The notes under the pieces: generated by a model
The model's database searches: none
What the model was told of the DNA's origin: nothing
What the model saw: only the letters and a program-made list of their open reading frames with translations
Made by a program: the position numbers and the translations under genes
In this document: positions 26,013 through 35,148 of the stretch, in pieces
How the letters are laid out: every line of letters starts with the position of its first letter
How positions within the stretch are numbered: position 1 is the stretch's first letter
Source: Pseudofrankia saprophytica
Lineage (GTDB): Bacteria; Actinomycetota; Actinomycetes; Frankiales; Frankiaceae
Assembly: GCF_000235425.2 (NCBI RefSeq)
Contig: NZ_KI912266.1
Location: 5,453,217-5,517,216, forward strand
Length of the DNA: 64,000 nt
Reading direction: 5' to 3'

Positions 26013-26067
26013 CCTGGGCGCCCTGTCCGACCCGCACGCGGCGTGCGGGTCGGACAGGGCGCCCAGG
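26013..26067. terminator. 27-bp perfect inverted repeat, bidirectional terminator
   Basis: The arms 26013-26039 and 26041-26067 are exact reverse complements with a one-base centre, one of the longest perfect stems in the window. It lies between the converging response regulator and GlsB-like genes. Confidence 0.85.
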
Positions 26068-26107
26068 GTCTTCTCCAGGTGTCGCGGCTCAGCCGCGCCA
26101 GCCGCGC

Positions 26108-26428
26108 CTAACGCAGGGCGCGGCGACGGCTGCTGCTGCGGCGACGGCTGGTGTGGCTACGGCCACGGCGACGGCTGGTGGGCCGGTAGATCAGCAGAAG
26201 GATGATCGCACCGACGATGGACCCGATGACGCCGGACGGCTGCAGCGCGCCCTCGCTGAGGTCCTTGTGGAAAAGAACGTAACCCAGGAATCCGCCGATG
26301 AACGAGCCGACGACGCCCAACATAATCGTGGTCGGAACACTCATCGGGTCGGGGCCGGGCACGAGAAGACGCGCGACCGCGCCGGCGATGAGACCGAGCA
26401 CGATCCAGGAGATGATGGTCACGAGCAC
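26108..26428 (-). CDS. GlsB/YeaQ/YmgE-type stress membrane protein
   Basis: This small protein of 106 residues has three transmembrane helices (IISWIVLGLIAGAVARLLVP, MLGVVGSFIGGFLGYVLF, VIGSIVGAIILLLIY), the standard transglycosylase-associated/GlsB pattern. The C-terminus is unusual, with an Arg/Ser-rich tail (RRRGRSHTSRRRSSSRRR) of about 25 residues that most family members lack and that could bind nucleic acid or membrane phosphates. The start is GTG 26428 with GGAGG 6-10 nt upstream. Function unknown; the family is linked to envelope or acid stress. Confidence 0.9.
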   Translation of the reverse strand: MLVTIISWIVLGLIAGAVARLLVPGPDPMSVPTTIMLGVVGSFIGGFLGYVLFHKDLSEGALQPSGVIGSIVGAIILLLIYRPTSRRRGRSHTSRRRSSSRRRALR

Positions 26429-26690
26429 GGGATCCTCCAGGGAAAACCATTTTCGACGATCATCCGCCGTGTTGTGGGGAGCTTTACCCCACCAACCCCG
26501 CGACCCAAACAAAGCAGTTTGCGCATGCCACCGTCAGCACTGTGGCATGCGCCTGCCGGAGCTTGCGCCCTCGCATTGACGTCAAACCGAAATCGAACCA
26601 TCACCACGTGTAGTCGATTGGATCACCAAGGGAACACCGGCTACACCCCGTGTTCGGCAACGCCCTCCGGACTTTCGGCGATCGTGGAGG

Positions 26691-27734
26691 TCAGGACTGC
26701 GCGGCCTGGCCGGCGACGGCCCGGCCGGCCTCGCCCGCCCCGGCGACGAGCTCGTGGACGAGACGCATCTTGTCCAGCGCGGGGGGCGGGAGGACGAACG
26801 GATACAGGTCCGGGTGGCCCATGGACCTGTTGATCATATTGAGTGACCAGGCCAGCGGCAGCCACAGCTCGATGATGCGCCTGAACCCGACGTCGCCGAC
26901 GAGTGGAGTCGCCAGGGTGGCACCAGCGGGGGCGAATCCGAACGCGGCGGCGGTATCGAGGGTGTCGCGAACATGAAGGTAGTGCGCGAAGGTCTCGGCC
27001 CAGTCCTCGGCCGGGTGCATGGTGGCGTAGGCGGAGACATACGTCTCCTGCCATCCACTCGGCGGGCCCTTTTGGTAGTGCCGGTCCAGGGCGGCCTGAT
27101 AGTCGGCGTCGGGGTCGCCGAACAGCGATGTGAACCGCTCCCTGGCGTCGCCGCCGTCGGTGAGGACCGTGAAGTAGTAATGACCGACCTCGTGCCGGAA
27201 GTGGCCGAGCAGGGTGCGGTAGGGCTCGGCCATCGACACGCGCAGCTGCTCGCGGTGCACATCGTCGCCCTCGGCCAGGTCCAGGGTGATCACCCCGTTG
27301 GCGTGGCCGGTGATGACGCGCTCCTGGCCGCTGGAGAGCAGGTCGAAACACAGTCCGGCCTCGGGGTCGACGTCGCGTCCACGCAGCGGCAGGCCCAGCT
27401 CGGTCAGCTCGAACACCAGCCGGCGCTTGGCCGCCTCGGCCTCGGCGAAGGCCGGTAGCGCGTCCAGATCCGTGTCCGCGGGACGGGTGCGGGTGAGCGC
27501 GCAGGACCTGCACAGCCCGGACGGGTGCTCGGGCGGAGCCAGCCAGTTGCAGGCGGCGATGTCGACGTTCGCGCACCTGGACGCTCGGGCGCCCTCGGCG
27601 TGGACTCCCTCGTCGGGCACGACGGCGAACGAGCCCGCGTCGGGATCGAAGCCGACGCCGCTGTGGCAGGCCAGGCAACGCGAGTTCTCGAACGTCAGCT
27701 GCTGCCCGCACCTCGGGCAGGCGAAATCACGCAT
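26691..27734 (-). CDS. Zinc-binding metallopeptidase family protein (Peptidase_Mx / COG4307)
   Basis: This 347-residue protein starts with a zinc ribbon (Cys6, Cys9, Cys20, Cys23) and a second Cys set (ASRCANVDIAACNW, LCRSC). The gluzincin motif HEVGH (His181-Glu182, His185) is followed by AEDWAETFAHYLH, which supplies the third ligand (Glu) downstream. This is the pattern of the putative zinc-binding metallopeptidases found singly in many actinobacteria and proteobacteria. No signal peptide, so cytoplasmic. Stand-alone gene with a divergent lipase gene upstream. Substrate unknown. Confidence 0.9.
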   Translation of the reverse strand: MRDFACPRCGQQLTFENSRCLACHSGVGFDPDAGSFAVVPDEGVHAEGARASRCANVDIAACNWLAPPEHPSGLCRSCALTRTRPADTDLDALPAFAEAEAAKRRLVFELTELGLPLRGRDVDPEAGLCFDLLSSGQERVITGHANGVITLDLAEGDDVHREQLRVSMAEPYRTLLGHFRHEVGHYYFTVLTDGGDARERFTSLFGDPDADYQAALDRHYQKGPPSGWQETYVSAYATMHPAEDWAETFAHYLHVRDTLDTAAAFGFAPAGATLATPLVGDVGFRRIIELWLPLAWSLNMINRSMGHPDLYPFVLPPPALDKMRLVHELVAGAGEAGRAVAGQAAQS

Positions 27735-28067
27735 CGCCGATATCCCTTGGCGACGAAGAACGTCGTGTTGCCCGGGTCATGGCCCCAGTTCGCGGTGTTG
27801 CGCCAGATCTCACCTGGCCAGTGTGGCCCACGATGCGGCGCGCCAACCCTGGAAACCTTTCCCGCCCGCGACCGCGCTGGCGAGTGAACCCGCCGCGGGC
27901 TCACCGCCCAGCCGCCGGCTCCCGGCGGCCAGCGCCACGCGATGATGGCTAGGGCCGGCCGCGGCGGCGGGGCCGGCGGGATGACAGGCACGTGGGAGGC
28001 GGGTCAGATGGCTGCTGGCGGGCGCGGCGCGCCGCCAGAATGGCGCGGGAAGAAGCCAGGCACGGGA
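27735..28067. other. 333-bp divergent intergenic region
   Basis: This lies between the metallopeptidase (-) and the lipase-like gene (+). The plus frame is open from 27942, so the lipase could begin up to 126 nt earlier. No inverted repeat or conserved leader was recognised. Confidence 0.4.
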
Positions 28068-28943
28068 ATGGAGCCCCTGCCGTCGGCCGCCAGGCCCTTC
28101 GAGCTGGTCCCCCGCCCCGCCGGTGGGGACAGCCCAGCCGGCGTGCTGGTCCTGCACGGGCTCACGGGCACACCGCACAGTGTGCGGTCCTGGGGGGAGT
28201 ATCTCGGCGCCGCCGGGCTGGCGGTGTCCTGCCCGCTGCTGCCCGGGCACGGTACCCACTGGCGCGACCTGGCCACGACAGGGTGGGGCGACTGGTACCG
28301 GGCGGTCGACGACGCCTTCGCCGAACTCGCCGCCCGCCGCGCACCGGTGTTCGTGATGGGCCTGTCCATGGGTGGCACCCTCGCGCTCCGCCTCGCCGAG
28401 GAACGCGGCGGCGAGCTCGCCGGGGTGGTCACGGTCAACCCCGCGCTCGACACCAGCCGACGGGGAGCCCGCCTCGTCCCGTACGCGGCGCGCGTGCTGC
28501 CGTCGGTGCGCGCGTCTCCGCTCGGTGGCCGGCTGTGGGGACCGAAGTACAGCGACATCAAGGCGCCCGGGGTCCAGGACGTCGGCTACGAGCGGCTCTC
28601 CCTGCGCGCGTTCGCCTCGATGGGCGAGCTGTGCGCCGTCACCCTGCCCGACCTGCACCGCGTCGCGTGCCCCGTGCTGACCTTCCGCAGCGTGACCGAC
28701 CACGTCGTCGGGCCCAGCTCCGGGCGCCTCCTGCTCGCCGGGGTCACGGGCGCGCCCGTGACCGAGCAGCTCCTGCTCGACAGCTACCACGTGGCCACCC
28801 TCGACAACGACAAGGAACGCGTCTTCGCTGGCAGCCTCGACTTCGTCCGGCGGCACACCACCGCACAGCACCTGTCTCCGACACGACACGTGTGCGGAAG
28901 GTCGGCGGAAGGCACGGTTCCTATCGTGGCGAGGATCGACTGA
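28068..28943 (+). CDS. Alpha/beta hydrolase, carboxylesterase/monoacylglycerol-lipase type
   Basis: This 291-residue alpha/beta hydrolase has an oxyanion loop LVLHGLTGTPHSVRSWGEYL, a GHGTHWRDLATTGWGDW segment, nucleophile elbow GLSMGG, and a late acid (SVTDHVVGPSSG) and His (LDSYHVATLDNDKERV). The short cap and these motifs match Est30/monoacylglycerol lipase-like enzymes acting on short-chain esters or monoacylglycerols. ATG 28068 is chosen from similarity; starts at 27942 or 27981 are possible. It is co-directional with the glycosyltransferase and acyltransferase that follow. Confidence 0.85.
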   Translation: MEPLPSAARPFELVPRPAGGDSPAGVLVLHGLTGTPHSVRSWGEYLGAAGLAVSCPLLPGHGTHWRDLATTGWGDWYRAVDDAFAELAARRAPVFVMGLSMGGTLALRLAEERGGELAGVVTVNPALDTSRRGARLVPYAARVLPSVRASPLGGRLWGPKYSDIKAPGVQDVGYERLSLRAFASMGELCAVTLPDLHRVACPVLTFRSVTDHVVGPSSGRLLLAGVTGAPVTEQLLLDSYHVATLDNDKERVFAGSLDFVRRHTTAQHLSPTRHVCGRSAEGTVPIVARID

Positions 28944-29079
28944 AATCGGTCGGGCCGTGCCAGCCGGCGCTTCCGTCCATGGCCACCCGACCCGCGCCGC
29001 TCACGACGCGGCCGTTTGACGGCCGCCCACGGCGCACCCGCGCAACCCGCGTGACCCAGAAAAAGGAGTCGCCACCATC

Positions 29080-30309
29080 ATGGGTCAGATCGTGGTCGTC
29101 ACCTGGAATGGCGGGGGGAACGTGCCGCCCGCCCTGGGCATCGCCGACACGCTGCGCCGGCGTGGCCACGACGTCCGGGTCCTGGGCCAGATCGACCAGC
29201 GCGCCGCCGTCGAGAAGCTCGGCCTGCGCTTCGAGGCATACCGGCTCGCCGTGCCGCACCAGCCCCTGGAACGCACGGGCTTCGCCGGCTGGGCGGCGGA
29301 GAACCTGCGGCTGTTCACCGATCCCGGGGTGGGCGCCGACCTGGCGGCATCCCTGGACCGCGAGGGGGCCGACCTCGTCGTCGTCGACGCGATGCTGCTC
29401 ACGGCGCTGCGGACGCTGCAGCTCCGTCGGACCCGCCACGCCGTCCTGCACCACACGCTGCACAGCCACATGACGGGCCACTGGGCGTTCTGGATCGGCA
29501 CGGTCACGAGGTTCCGAGGCCTGGCGCCGGGCGCGCTGTGGACGCGGGCGGACCGGGTGCTCGTCCCGGGGATCGCCGCGCTCGAGCGGCGCGCCGTCCG
29601 GCAGCGCAACGTGTGCCTGACCGGCCCGATCTGGCCCGTGGGGATGTCACCCGCCCCGCACACCGGAACCAACCGGGTCCTGGTCAGCCTCAGCTCGATC
29701 TTCTACGGCGGACAGGCCGCGACCCTGCGCGGCGTCATGGCGGCGGTGGCCGACCTGCCGGTTCCGGTGGTGCTGACCACCGGCCGCGCCCACGGTCCCG
29801 CCGAGCTCGACGTGCCGGCCAACGTCGAGGCGCACGGGTACGTCCCCCACCGCGACGTCCTGCCGACGGTGAGCATGGTCGTCGGCCATGGCGGTTACAG
29901 CACGACGACCCAGGCGCTCGGCCACGACCTGCCGATGGTCGTGCTGCCGGTGTCCGCCGCCGGCGACCAGCCGGCCGTCGGCGCCGCCGTGGCGCGCGCC
30001 GGCGCCGGAGTCGTGGTGCGACGCACAGCGCCGGCCACGGTGATCCGGGACGCGATCTCCCGGATGCTCGACGACGGGCCGCACCGGGCGGCGGCCGCCC
30101 GCCTCGGCGCGCAGCTGCGCGCCGCGAACGGCGCCGCCACCGCCGCTTGCGAGATCGAACGCCTTCTTCCCAGCCCGCGCGTCGTCGCGTTCAGCGGCGG
30201 GCACCAACGAGTCAGACCGGCCGGGCCCATCAGGCCGGCAAGGCCAGCCGACCCTCGGCCGGTTCCCGGCCGCCGGACCAACATTCTCGGTGACGGAGAA
30301 GCACAGTAA
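29080..30309 (+). CDS. UDP-glycosyltransferase/MGT-like glycosyltransferase (GT1)
   Basis: This 409-residue GT-B protein has an N-terminal Rossmann half (VVTWNGGGNVPPALGIADTLRRRGHDVRVLG) and a C-terminal half with VEAHGYVPHRDVLPTVSMVVGHGGYSTTTQALGHDLPMVVLPVSAAGDQPAVGAAV. The last part is the GT1 donor-binding signature (HGG...T...DQ). The motifs resemble MGT enzymes that glycosylate lipids, macrolides or terpenoids. AAAAAGGAG lies upstream of ATG 29080. The stop codon abuts the ATG of the acyltransferase (30310), so translation is probably coupled. The C-terminus carries an extra Pro/Arg-rich tail. Confidence 0.9.
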   Translation: MGQIVVVTWNGGGNVPPALGIADTLRRRGHDVRVLGQIDQRAAVEKLGLRFEAYRLAVPHQPLERTGFAGWAAENLRLFTDPGVGADLAASLDREGADLVVVDAMLLTALRTLQLRRTRHAVLHHTLHSHMTGHWAFWIGTVTRFRGLAPGALWTRADRVLVPGIAALERRAVRQRNVCLTGPIWPVGMSPAPHTGTNRVLVSLSSIFYGGQAATLRGVMAAVADLPVPVVLTTGRAHGPAELDVPANVEAHGYVPHRDVLPTVSMVVGHGGYSTTTQALGHDLPMVVLPVSAAGDQPAVGAAVARAGAGVVVRRTAPATVIRDAISRMLDDGPHRAAAARLGAQLRAANGAATAACEIERLLPSPRVVAFSGGHQRVRPAGPIRPARPADPRPVPGRRTNILGDGEAQ

Positions 30310-31668
30310 ATGCTCAAGGCAGTGCAGCACGGTGTCTACGAGCGTCCGCTCAGCCTCCTGGATCTGGCGCTCCTGGGATACCAGCGGCGCAATCCCGGCA
30401 CGCAGATCGCCCTCGGCTACCTCCTGCGGGTCGCGGGGGAATGCGATCTCGACGCCGTGCGGGCCGCCGCGGCCGACCGGCTGCGCCGGTTCCCGGCGCT
30501 CACCGAGCGGCTGGCCCACCCGCGGGGAGCGTCCGGGCCGCCGGTGTGGGCGGCGCGGCCCGACGTCGACGTGTCCGCGCACATCCGGGAGCACCTGCTG
30601 CCGGCCGGGGCCGGCGACGCCGGCGTCGCGGCCTTCGTCGAGCAGGAGTACCAGGCGCCGGTCCGCCTCGACGCCCCGCCGTGGCAGGTCTGGCTGCTGC
30701 GGGAGCCCGGCGCGGGCGAGACCACGGTCCTCTTCCGCGCCAGCCACGTCTGGCTGGACGGGGGCGCGCTGCACCGGGCGATGGTCCTGCTGTTCGGCGC
30801 CCGCGACGACGCCGACGACGACCAGCCGCAGTGGCGGCGCACCGGGCGGACCACCCCACTGGCCCGCGCCTCGGCCGTCCTGAACTCGGTCACCTGGGCG
30901 ACGCCGTCCACCAGCCTGCGCGCGCTGACCCGGCCGCTCGCCGGTGAGGTGCGCCTGGGCTGGGCGACGACGAGCACCGACCGGCTGCGGGACATCGGCC
31001 ACGCCTTCGGCACCACCGTCAACGACGTCTTCCTGGTGGCGCTGTCCGAGGCGCTCGACACCTGGACCGGGCCGGCGGGCCGGCGCCACGCTCCCCTGGC
31101 CCTGATGCCGATGAGCACCCGGCGGCCGGAGGAGCACGACCTTCTCAGCAACTTCATGGTCGGTGCCCGCATCCGGTTGCCCTGCGGGTTGGAGTCGCCC
31201 CAGCGCCGGTTCGAGGCGATCCAGGGGCAGACCGTTCGGTTCCGCGGTGGCTCCCGGTCGGGCGCCGGCCTGCGCTGGTGCTTCGAGAAGGTACCGGCCG
31301 GCTTCCGCCCGGCGGCGCTGTCGATGGCCATGCGGCCCCTGCAGACCATGGTGTCGACGTCCAACCTCGGCACCTTCGCCGCCCCGATGGACGTCGCCGG
31401 CCACCCGGTCACCACCGCGATCCCGGTCCCCGTCCGGCTGCCCGGCCAGCGGGTGTTCCTCGTCCTGGGCAGCTTGGCGCCCACGGACACCCAGCCCCGG
31501 ACGACCTCCCTCGGCATCGTGACGGACCGCAACGTCCCGAACGGCCGGGCCCTGGCCGACCTGTGGCTCGCCGCGCTCGACCGCCTGGAACGGGCCGCCG
31601 GCTTCCCCGCCTCCCCCTACCGGCGCGCCGCCGATCCCAAGCCCGTCGCCGCGTCGGTCGGGGACTAG
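30310..31668 (+). CDS. WS/DGAT (wax ester synthase/diacylglycerol acyltransferase)-family protein
   Basis: This 452-residue protein matches the WS/DGAT superfamily: LSLLDLALLGYQ near the start, the condensation-type active site in RASHVWLDGGALHRAMVLLFG, and TVNDVFLVALSEAL and STSNLGTFAAPMDVAGHPV in the second half. The canonical motif is HHxxxDG. Here the first His is Ser (SHVWLDG), the second and the DG remain, so catalysis may still occur. Known members make wax esters and triacylglycerols; actinobacterial relatives also acylate sugars and polyketides. It starts at the base after the glycosyltransferase stop. Its stop overlaps the convergent oligopeptidase gene. Confidence 0.88.
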   Translation: MLKAVQHGVYERPLSLLDLALLGYQRRNPGTQIALGYLLRVAGECDLDAVRAAAADRLRRFPALTERLAHPRGASGPPVWAARPDVDVSAHIREHLLPAGAGDAGVAAFVEQEYQAPVRLDAPPWQVWLLREPGAGETTVLFRASHVWLDGGALHRAMVLLFGARDDADDDQPQWRRTGRTTPLARASAVLNSVTWATPSTSLRALTRPLAGEVRLGWATTSTDRLRDIGHAFGTTVNDVFLVALSEALDTWTGPAGRRHAPLALMPMSTRRPEEHDLLSNFMVGARIRLPCGLESPQRRFEAIQGQTVRFRGGSRSGAGLRWCFEKVPAGFRPAALSMAMRPLQTMVSTSNLGTFAAPMDVAGHPVTTAIPVPVRLPGQRVFLVLGSLAPTDTQPRTTSLGIVTDRNVPNGRALADLWLAALDRLERAAGFPASPYRRAADPKPVAASVGD

Positions 31669-33758
31669 TCCTCGCGGCGGGTCGCGGGCCCGGGTGGGCC
31701 CGCGGAGGTGACGGCGGTGCCGAGGGTCCGCCAGAGGAACTCGTAGGTCAGGGCCGACTTGTGGGCCAGCTGCTCGTTGTCGGCGGCGCCGCCGTGACCG
31801 CCCTCGATGTTCTCGTAGTAGCGGACGTCGTGGCCGAGCTCGCGCAGGAGGGCGACCATCTTGCGGGCATGCCCGGGGTGGACGCGGTCGTCCCGGGTCG
31901 ATGTGGTGATGAGAGTCGGCGGGTAGCGAAGGTCGGGGCGGACGTTCTGGTACGGCGAGTACTCCTTGATGAACGCCCAGTCGGCGGGATCGTCGGGGTC
32001 GCCGTACTCGGCCTGCCACGACGCTCCGGCGAGCAGCTGGTGGTAGCGGCGCATGTCGAGCAGCGGGACCGAGCAGACTATCGCTCCGAACAGCTCCGGA
32101 TAGCGGGTCAGCATGACGCCCATGAGCAGGCCGCCGTTCGAGCCGCCCTCGATGCCGAGCTGGGCCGGCGCAGTGACTCCCGTGGCGACGAGGTCCCTGG
32201 CCACGGCGGCGAAATCCTCGTAGACGCGCATCCGGTTCTCCCGGACGACCGACTGATGCCAGTCCGGCCCGTATTCTCCGCCGCCGCGTATGTTGGCGAC
32301 GACGTACGTGCCGCCGCGTGCCAGCCAGGCGCGGCCGATCGTGCCGCTGTAGCCGGGGGTGAGCGAGACCTCGAAGCCGCCGTACCCGTAGAGCAGCGTC
32401 GGCCCGGGTTTTCCGGTGCCGACGACGAAATACGGGATACGGGTACCGTCGTCGGACACGGCGAAATGTTGACTGACGGTGCTGCCCTCGGTCGGGAAGA
32501 ACGCCGGAGCCTGCTTTATGATCTCAGGCTCCGTGCCAATGTGGCCGCGGTACAGGGTCGCCGGCTGGGTGTAGCCGCTAACATTGAGGTAGTACTCGTC
32601 GTCGACATCGGGATTGGTGTCGTTGATGTGGGCCGAGCCGGTTTCCGGGAGGTCGGCCAGCGGCGCCGTCGTCCAGCCCGCCGGCGTCGGGGTGAGGACC
32701 GTGAGCTGGCTCTTCACATCCCGCAGCGTGGCGACGATCAGATGGTTGCGAGTCCACACCTGGTAGTCGAGCGAGGTGTGCTCGTCCGGCTCGAAGAGCG
32801 TCTCGAGCTCTCGCCGTCCGGCGAGGAAGGCGTGGAAGTCGGCGGCGAGCAACGCGCCCGCCGGATAGGCGTTCTCGCCGACGACCCATTCCGACCGGGG
32901 GGTTATGAGCAGCCACTCCCGGTGGATCGAGGTGTGCGCGTCGTCCGGAACGTCGACGCGGACCAGCCCTTCCGGGGTACGCAGGTACAGCTCGGTGCGG
33001 TAGAAGTCGACGCTTCGGTAGACGAAGTCGCGCACGAAACCCTCGGTGGGATCGTGATATGCGCCGGCCGAGACGTCATCCGGCTCGCCCTCGAAGACCG
33101 TGACCGCCTCGTCGAGCGGCGTGCCGCGCCGCCATTCCTTGGCCACCCGCGGGTAGCCGGACGAGGTCAGCGAGCCTTCGCCGAAGTCGGTACCGACGTA
33201 GACCCGGTCCTCGTCGATCCAGCCCACCGAGCTCTTGGCTTCGGGCAGGAAGAAGCCGTCGTCCACGAAGGCCTTGGCGACCAGGTCGAACTCACGGACG
33301 ACGGACGCGTCCGCGCCGCCGCGGGACAGCTGGACCAGAGCCAGCCGATGGTCGGGCCGCAGCACCCGGGCGCCATGCCACACCCAGTTCTCGCCCTCGC
33401 TGTCGGCGAGTTTGTCGACGTCGAGCACGACCTCCCAGTCCGGGGCGGTCTCGCGATAGGACGCGAGCGAGGTGCGCCGCCACAGGCCGCGCGGATGAGC
33501 CGCGTCGCGCCAGAAGTTGTAGAGGTACTCGCCCCGCGTGACCGGATAGGGAATCCGGTCGTCCGCGTCGAGTACCTCGCGGATCTGGGCGCGCAGCGCG
33601 GCGAACCTGGCGGACTGGGTGAGCTCGGCGAACGTCTCGGCGTTGCGTTCCCGCACCCAGGTGAGCGCGGCTTCCCCGACGACGTCCTCGAGCCAACGGT
33701 ACGGATCATCGTCGGCCACCCCCCAAGTCTGCCCGATGTCGGCCGCCGATTCCGACAT
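31665..33758 (-). CDS. Prolyl oligopeptidase family serine peptidase (S9A)
   Basis: This 697-residue protein starts with the S9 N-terminal segment DDDPYRWLEDVVGEAALTWVRERNAET, continues with a seven-bladed propeller region, and ends with the alpha/beta hydrolase domain. The nucleophile is Ser540 (GGSNGGLLMG), the acid lies in STRDDRVHPGHARKM near residue 620, and His655 sits in EGGHGG. No signal peptide, so a cytoplasmic peptidase for short proline-containing peptides. Start could be GTG at 33719 instead of ATG 33758. The stop CTAG is shared with the convergent acyltransferase gene. Confidence 0.93.
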   Translation of the reverse strand: MSESAADIGQTWGVADDDPYRWLEDVVGEAALTWVRERNAETFAELTQSARFAALRAQIREVLDADDRIPYPVTRGEYLYNFWRDAAHPRGLWRRTSLASYRETAPDWEVVLDVDKLADSEGENWVWHGARVLRPDHRLALVQLSRGGADASVVREFDLVAKAFVDDGFFLPEAKSSVGWIDEDRVYVGTDFGEGSLTSSGYPRVAKEWRRGTPLDEAVTVFEGEPDDVSAGAYHDPTEGFVRDFVYRSVDFYRTELYLRTPEGLVRVDVPDDAHTSIHREWLLITPRSEWVVGENAYPAGALLAADFHAFLAGRRELETLFEPDEHTSLDYQVWTRNHLIVATLRDVKSQLTVLTPTPAGWTTAPLADLPETGSAHINDTNPDVDDEYYLNVSGYTQPATLYRGHIGTEPEIIKQAPAFFPTEGSTVSQHFAVSDDGTRIPYFVVGTGKPGPTLLYGYGGFEVSLTPGYSGTIGRAWLARGGTYVVANIRGGGEYGPDWHQSVVRENRMRVYEDFAAVARDLVATGVTAPAQLGIEGGSNGGLLMGVMLTRYPELFGAIVCSVPLLDMRRYHQLLAGASWQAEYGDPDDPADWAFIKEYSPYQNVRPDLRYPPTLITTSTRDDRVHPGHARKMVALLRELGHDVRYYENIEGGHGGAADNEQLAHKSALTYEFLWRTLGTAVTSAGPPGPATRRED

Positions 33759-33846
33759 GTCCGGTCCGCGGACGGGGCCCGGCGCTCCGCCCAGTGTTCG
33801 GACTGCGGTCAGGTACGGTTCACCCGACAGCGGGTAGCGCGGCTAC

Positions 33847-34440
33847 ATGGACCTGACGAAGGTTTCGCTGGTCGGACCGGTCGCCGCTGGATCCGCTGGG
33901 GCCGCTGGCCCTGGGGCTGGCGCCGCGCGGCCTGTCGACGTCGAGCCGGCGCCGAGTCGGAGCCACACCTTGCTGATCGTCCGCCACGCCCGGGCCATCC
34001 CGAAGGACGGGTGGACCGGCTCCGACGCCGATCGCCCGCTGACCGCCGCGGGTGTCCGCCAGGCCGCGACCTTCGCCGACGTGGTGACCAGAGACCTACC
34101 GATCCGACGCGTGCTCACCAGTCCGACGCTGCGCTGCGAGCAGACCGTCGCCCCGCTCGTCGCCGCCCGCCAGCTCCCGCTGCTACGGCACACGGCGCTG
34201 GGCGTCGACGGATCCGTGCGGGCTCTGCTCGAGCTGCTGGCCTCCGACGAGGCCGACGGCGCCGTCCTGTGTACGCACGGAGAGCGCCTGCGCGACCTGT
34301 TCGAGGTCTGGCACGCGCGTGGACGGCGTGGCCTGCCGAGTACGGACGGACGCACCCGAAAGGGCGACGCGTGGCTGCTGCGCGGCTACCCCGCCGACGA
34401 CGCGACGGTCGAGTACCTGGCGACGCCTGACCGCCACTGA
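33847..34440 (+). CDS. Histidine phosphatase family protein (SixA-like)
   Basis: This protein of 197 residues has the phosphohistidine motif RHARAIPKDGW (RHA variant typical of SixA) after an Ala/Pro-rich N-terminal region, DRPLTAAGVRQA, ILTSPTLRCEQT-type sequence RVLTSPTLRCEQTVAPL, and the second catalytic His in VLCTHGERLRDL. SixA-type enzymes dephosphorylate phosphohistidine or small phosphoesters. The first 40 residues (Gly/Ala/Pro) are unlike the family; internal similarity begins at SRSHTLLIVRHA, so a later start is possible. Stand-alone, divergent from the oligopeptidase. Confidence 0.88.
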   Translation: MDLTKVSLVGPVAAGSAGAAGPGAGAARPVDVEPAPSRSHTLLIVRHARAIPKDGWTGSDADRPLTAAGVRQAATFADVVTRDLPIRRVLTSPTLRCEQTVAPLVAARQLPLLRHTALGVDGSVRALLELLASDEADGAVLCTHGERLRDLFEVWHARGRRGLPSTDGRTRKGDAWLLRGYPADDATVEYLATPDRH

Positions 34441-34482
34441 TCACCGACAGCCGGCGCGGGTGACTTCGATGAGGGCGGTCGA

Positions 34483-35148
34483 CTAACCGCCGTCCGGGTG
34501 GCCGATACCGCGCAGGACGACGGCCGCTCGATCACGGAGCGTCTCGGCCAACCAGGACGCGGAGCGGTCCCCCGCGCCCCAGCGAATGATCGCTTCCATT
34601 GTCACGGCGGTCAACATCGCGGCGCCCTCTTCCACATCGAGCTTTGCGTTCAGCTCGCCGCGGTCCTTGCCGTAGTTGAGAAGGGATTCAAAGGCGACGC
34701 TCAGGCGAGGGCTCGCCGGGGTTGGCCCATCCGCCCGTCCCGCGAAGCCAAGGGTGCCCGCCCGCAGCGCGGCCGCCTTCGGCGTGCGAACGACGCGCCG
34801 AGCCATCGAGGTCATCACCTGCTCGCTCAACGGGCGCAGGGGGACATCCTGCACGGTACCGGCCTCGACCTGGTCGATCATCGCCTGGATCGTCGCCGAG
34901 CTCATCTCGAGGAGGATCGCCTCTTTGTTGGCGAAATGGAAATAGAAGGTTCCCCTGGTGACTCCGGCGGCGTTGGCGATATCAGTGACGGTGCTCGCTT
35001 CGTACGCCTCGTCGAAGTCACCCTCACTCCAAAGGCGAAGGGCCGCGCGAGTGAGCGCCAGCCGAGTCTCCCGTGACCTCGTGTTGACAAGCGTCGCCCG
35101 CTGGCGGGGCGGGGTACGCGTTCGGCCGGGTTCCATCACGGAAATCAT
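34483..35148 (-). CDS. TetR-family transcriptional regulator
   Basis: This 221-residue protein has a TetR HTH (residues about 27-75): RSRETRLALTRAALRLW, then EASTVTDIANAAGVTRGTFYFHFANKEAILLEM, with the conserved FYxHF. The C-terminal ligand domain is typical in length. It is divergent from the SDR pair at 35483-37157, and a perfect 8-bp inverted repeat lies before the first SDR gene, so it is the likely repressor of those genes. ATG 35148 or 35136 may be the true start. Confidence 0.93.
   Translation of the reverse strand: MISVMEPGRTRTPPRQRATLVNTRSRETRLALTRAALRLWSEGDFDEAYEASTVTDIANAAGVTRGTFYFHFANKEAILLEMSSATIQAMIDQVEAGTVQDVPLRPLSEQVMTSMARRVVRTPKAAALRAGTLGFAGRADGPTPASPRLSVAFESLLNYGKDRGELNAKLDVEEGAAMLTAVTMEAIIRWGAGDRSASWLAETLRDRAAVVLRGIGHPDGG

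Noticed and set aside
29647-32019. 790-codon minus-strand frame across the glycosyltransferase, acyltransferase and oligopeptidase genes
   Set aside because: Shadow of three real genes; low-complexity Arg/Gly/Pro sequence.
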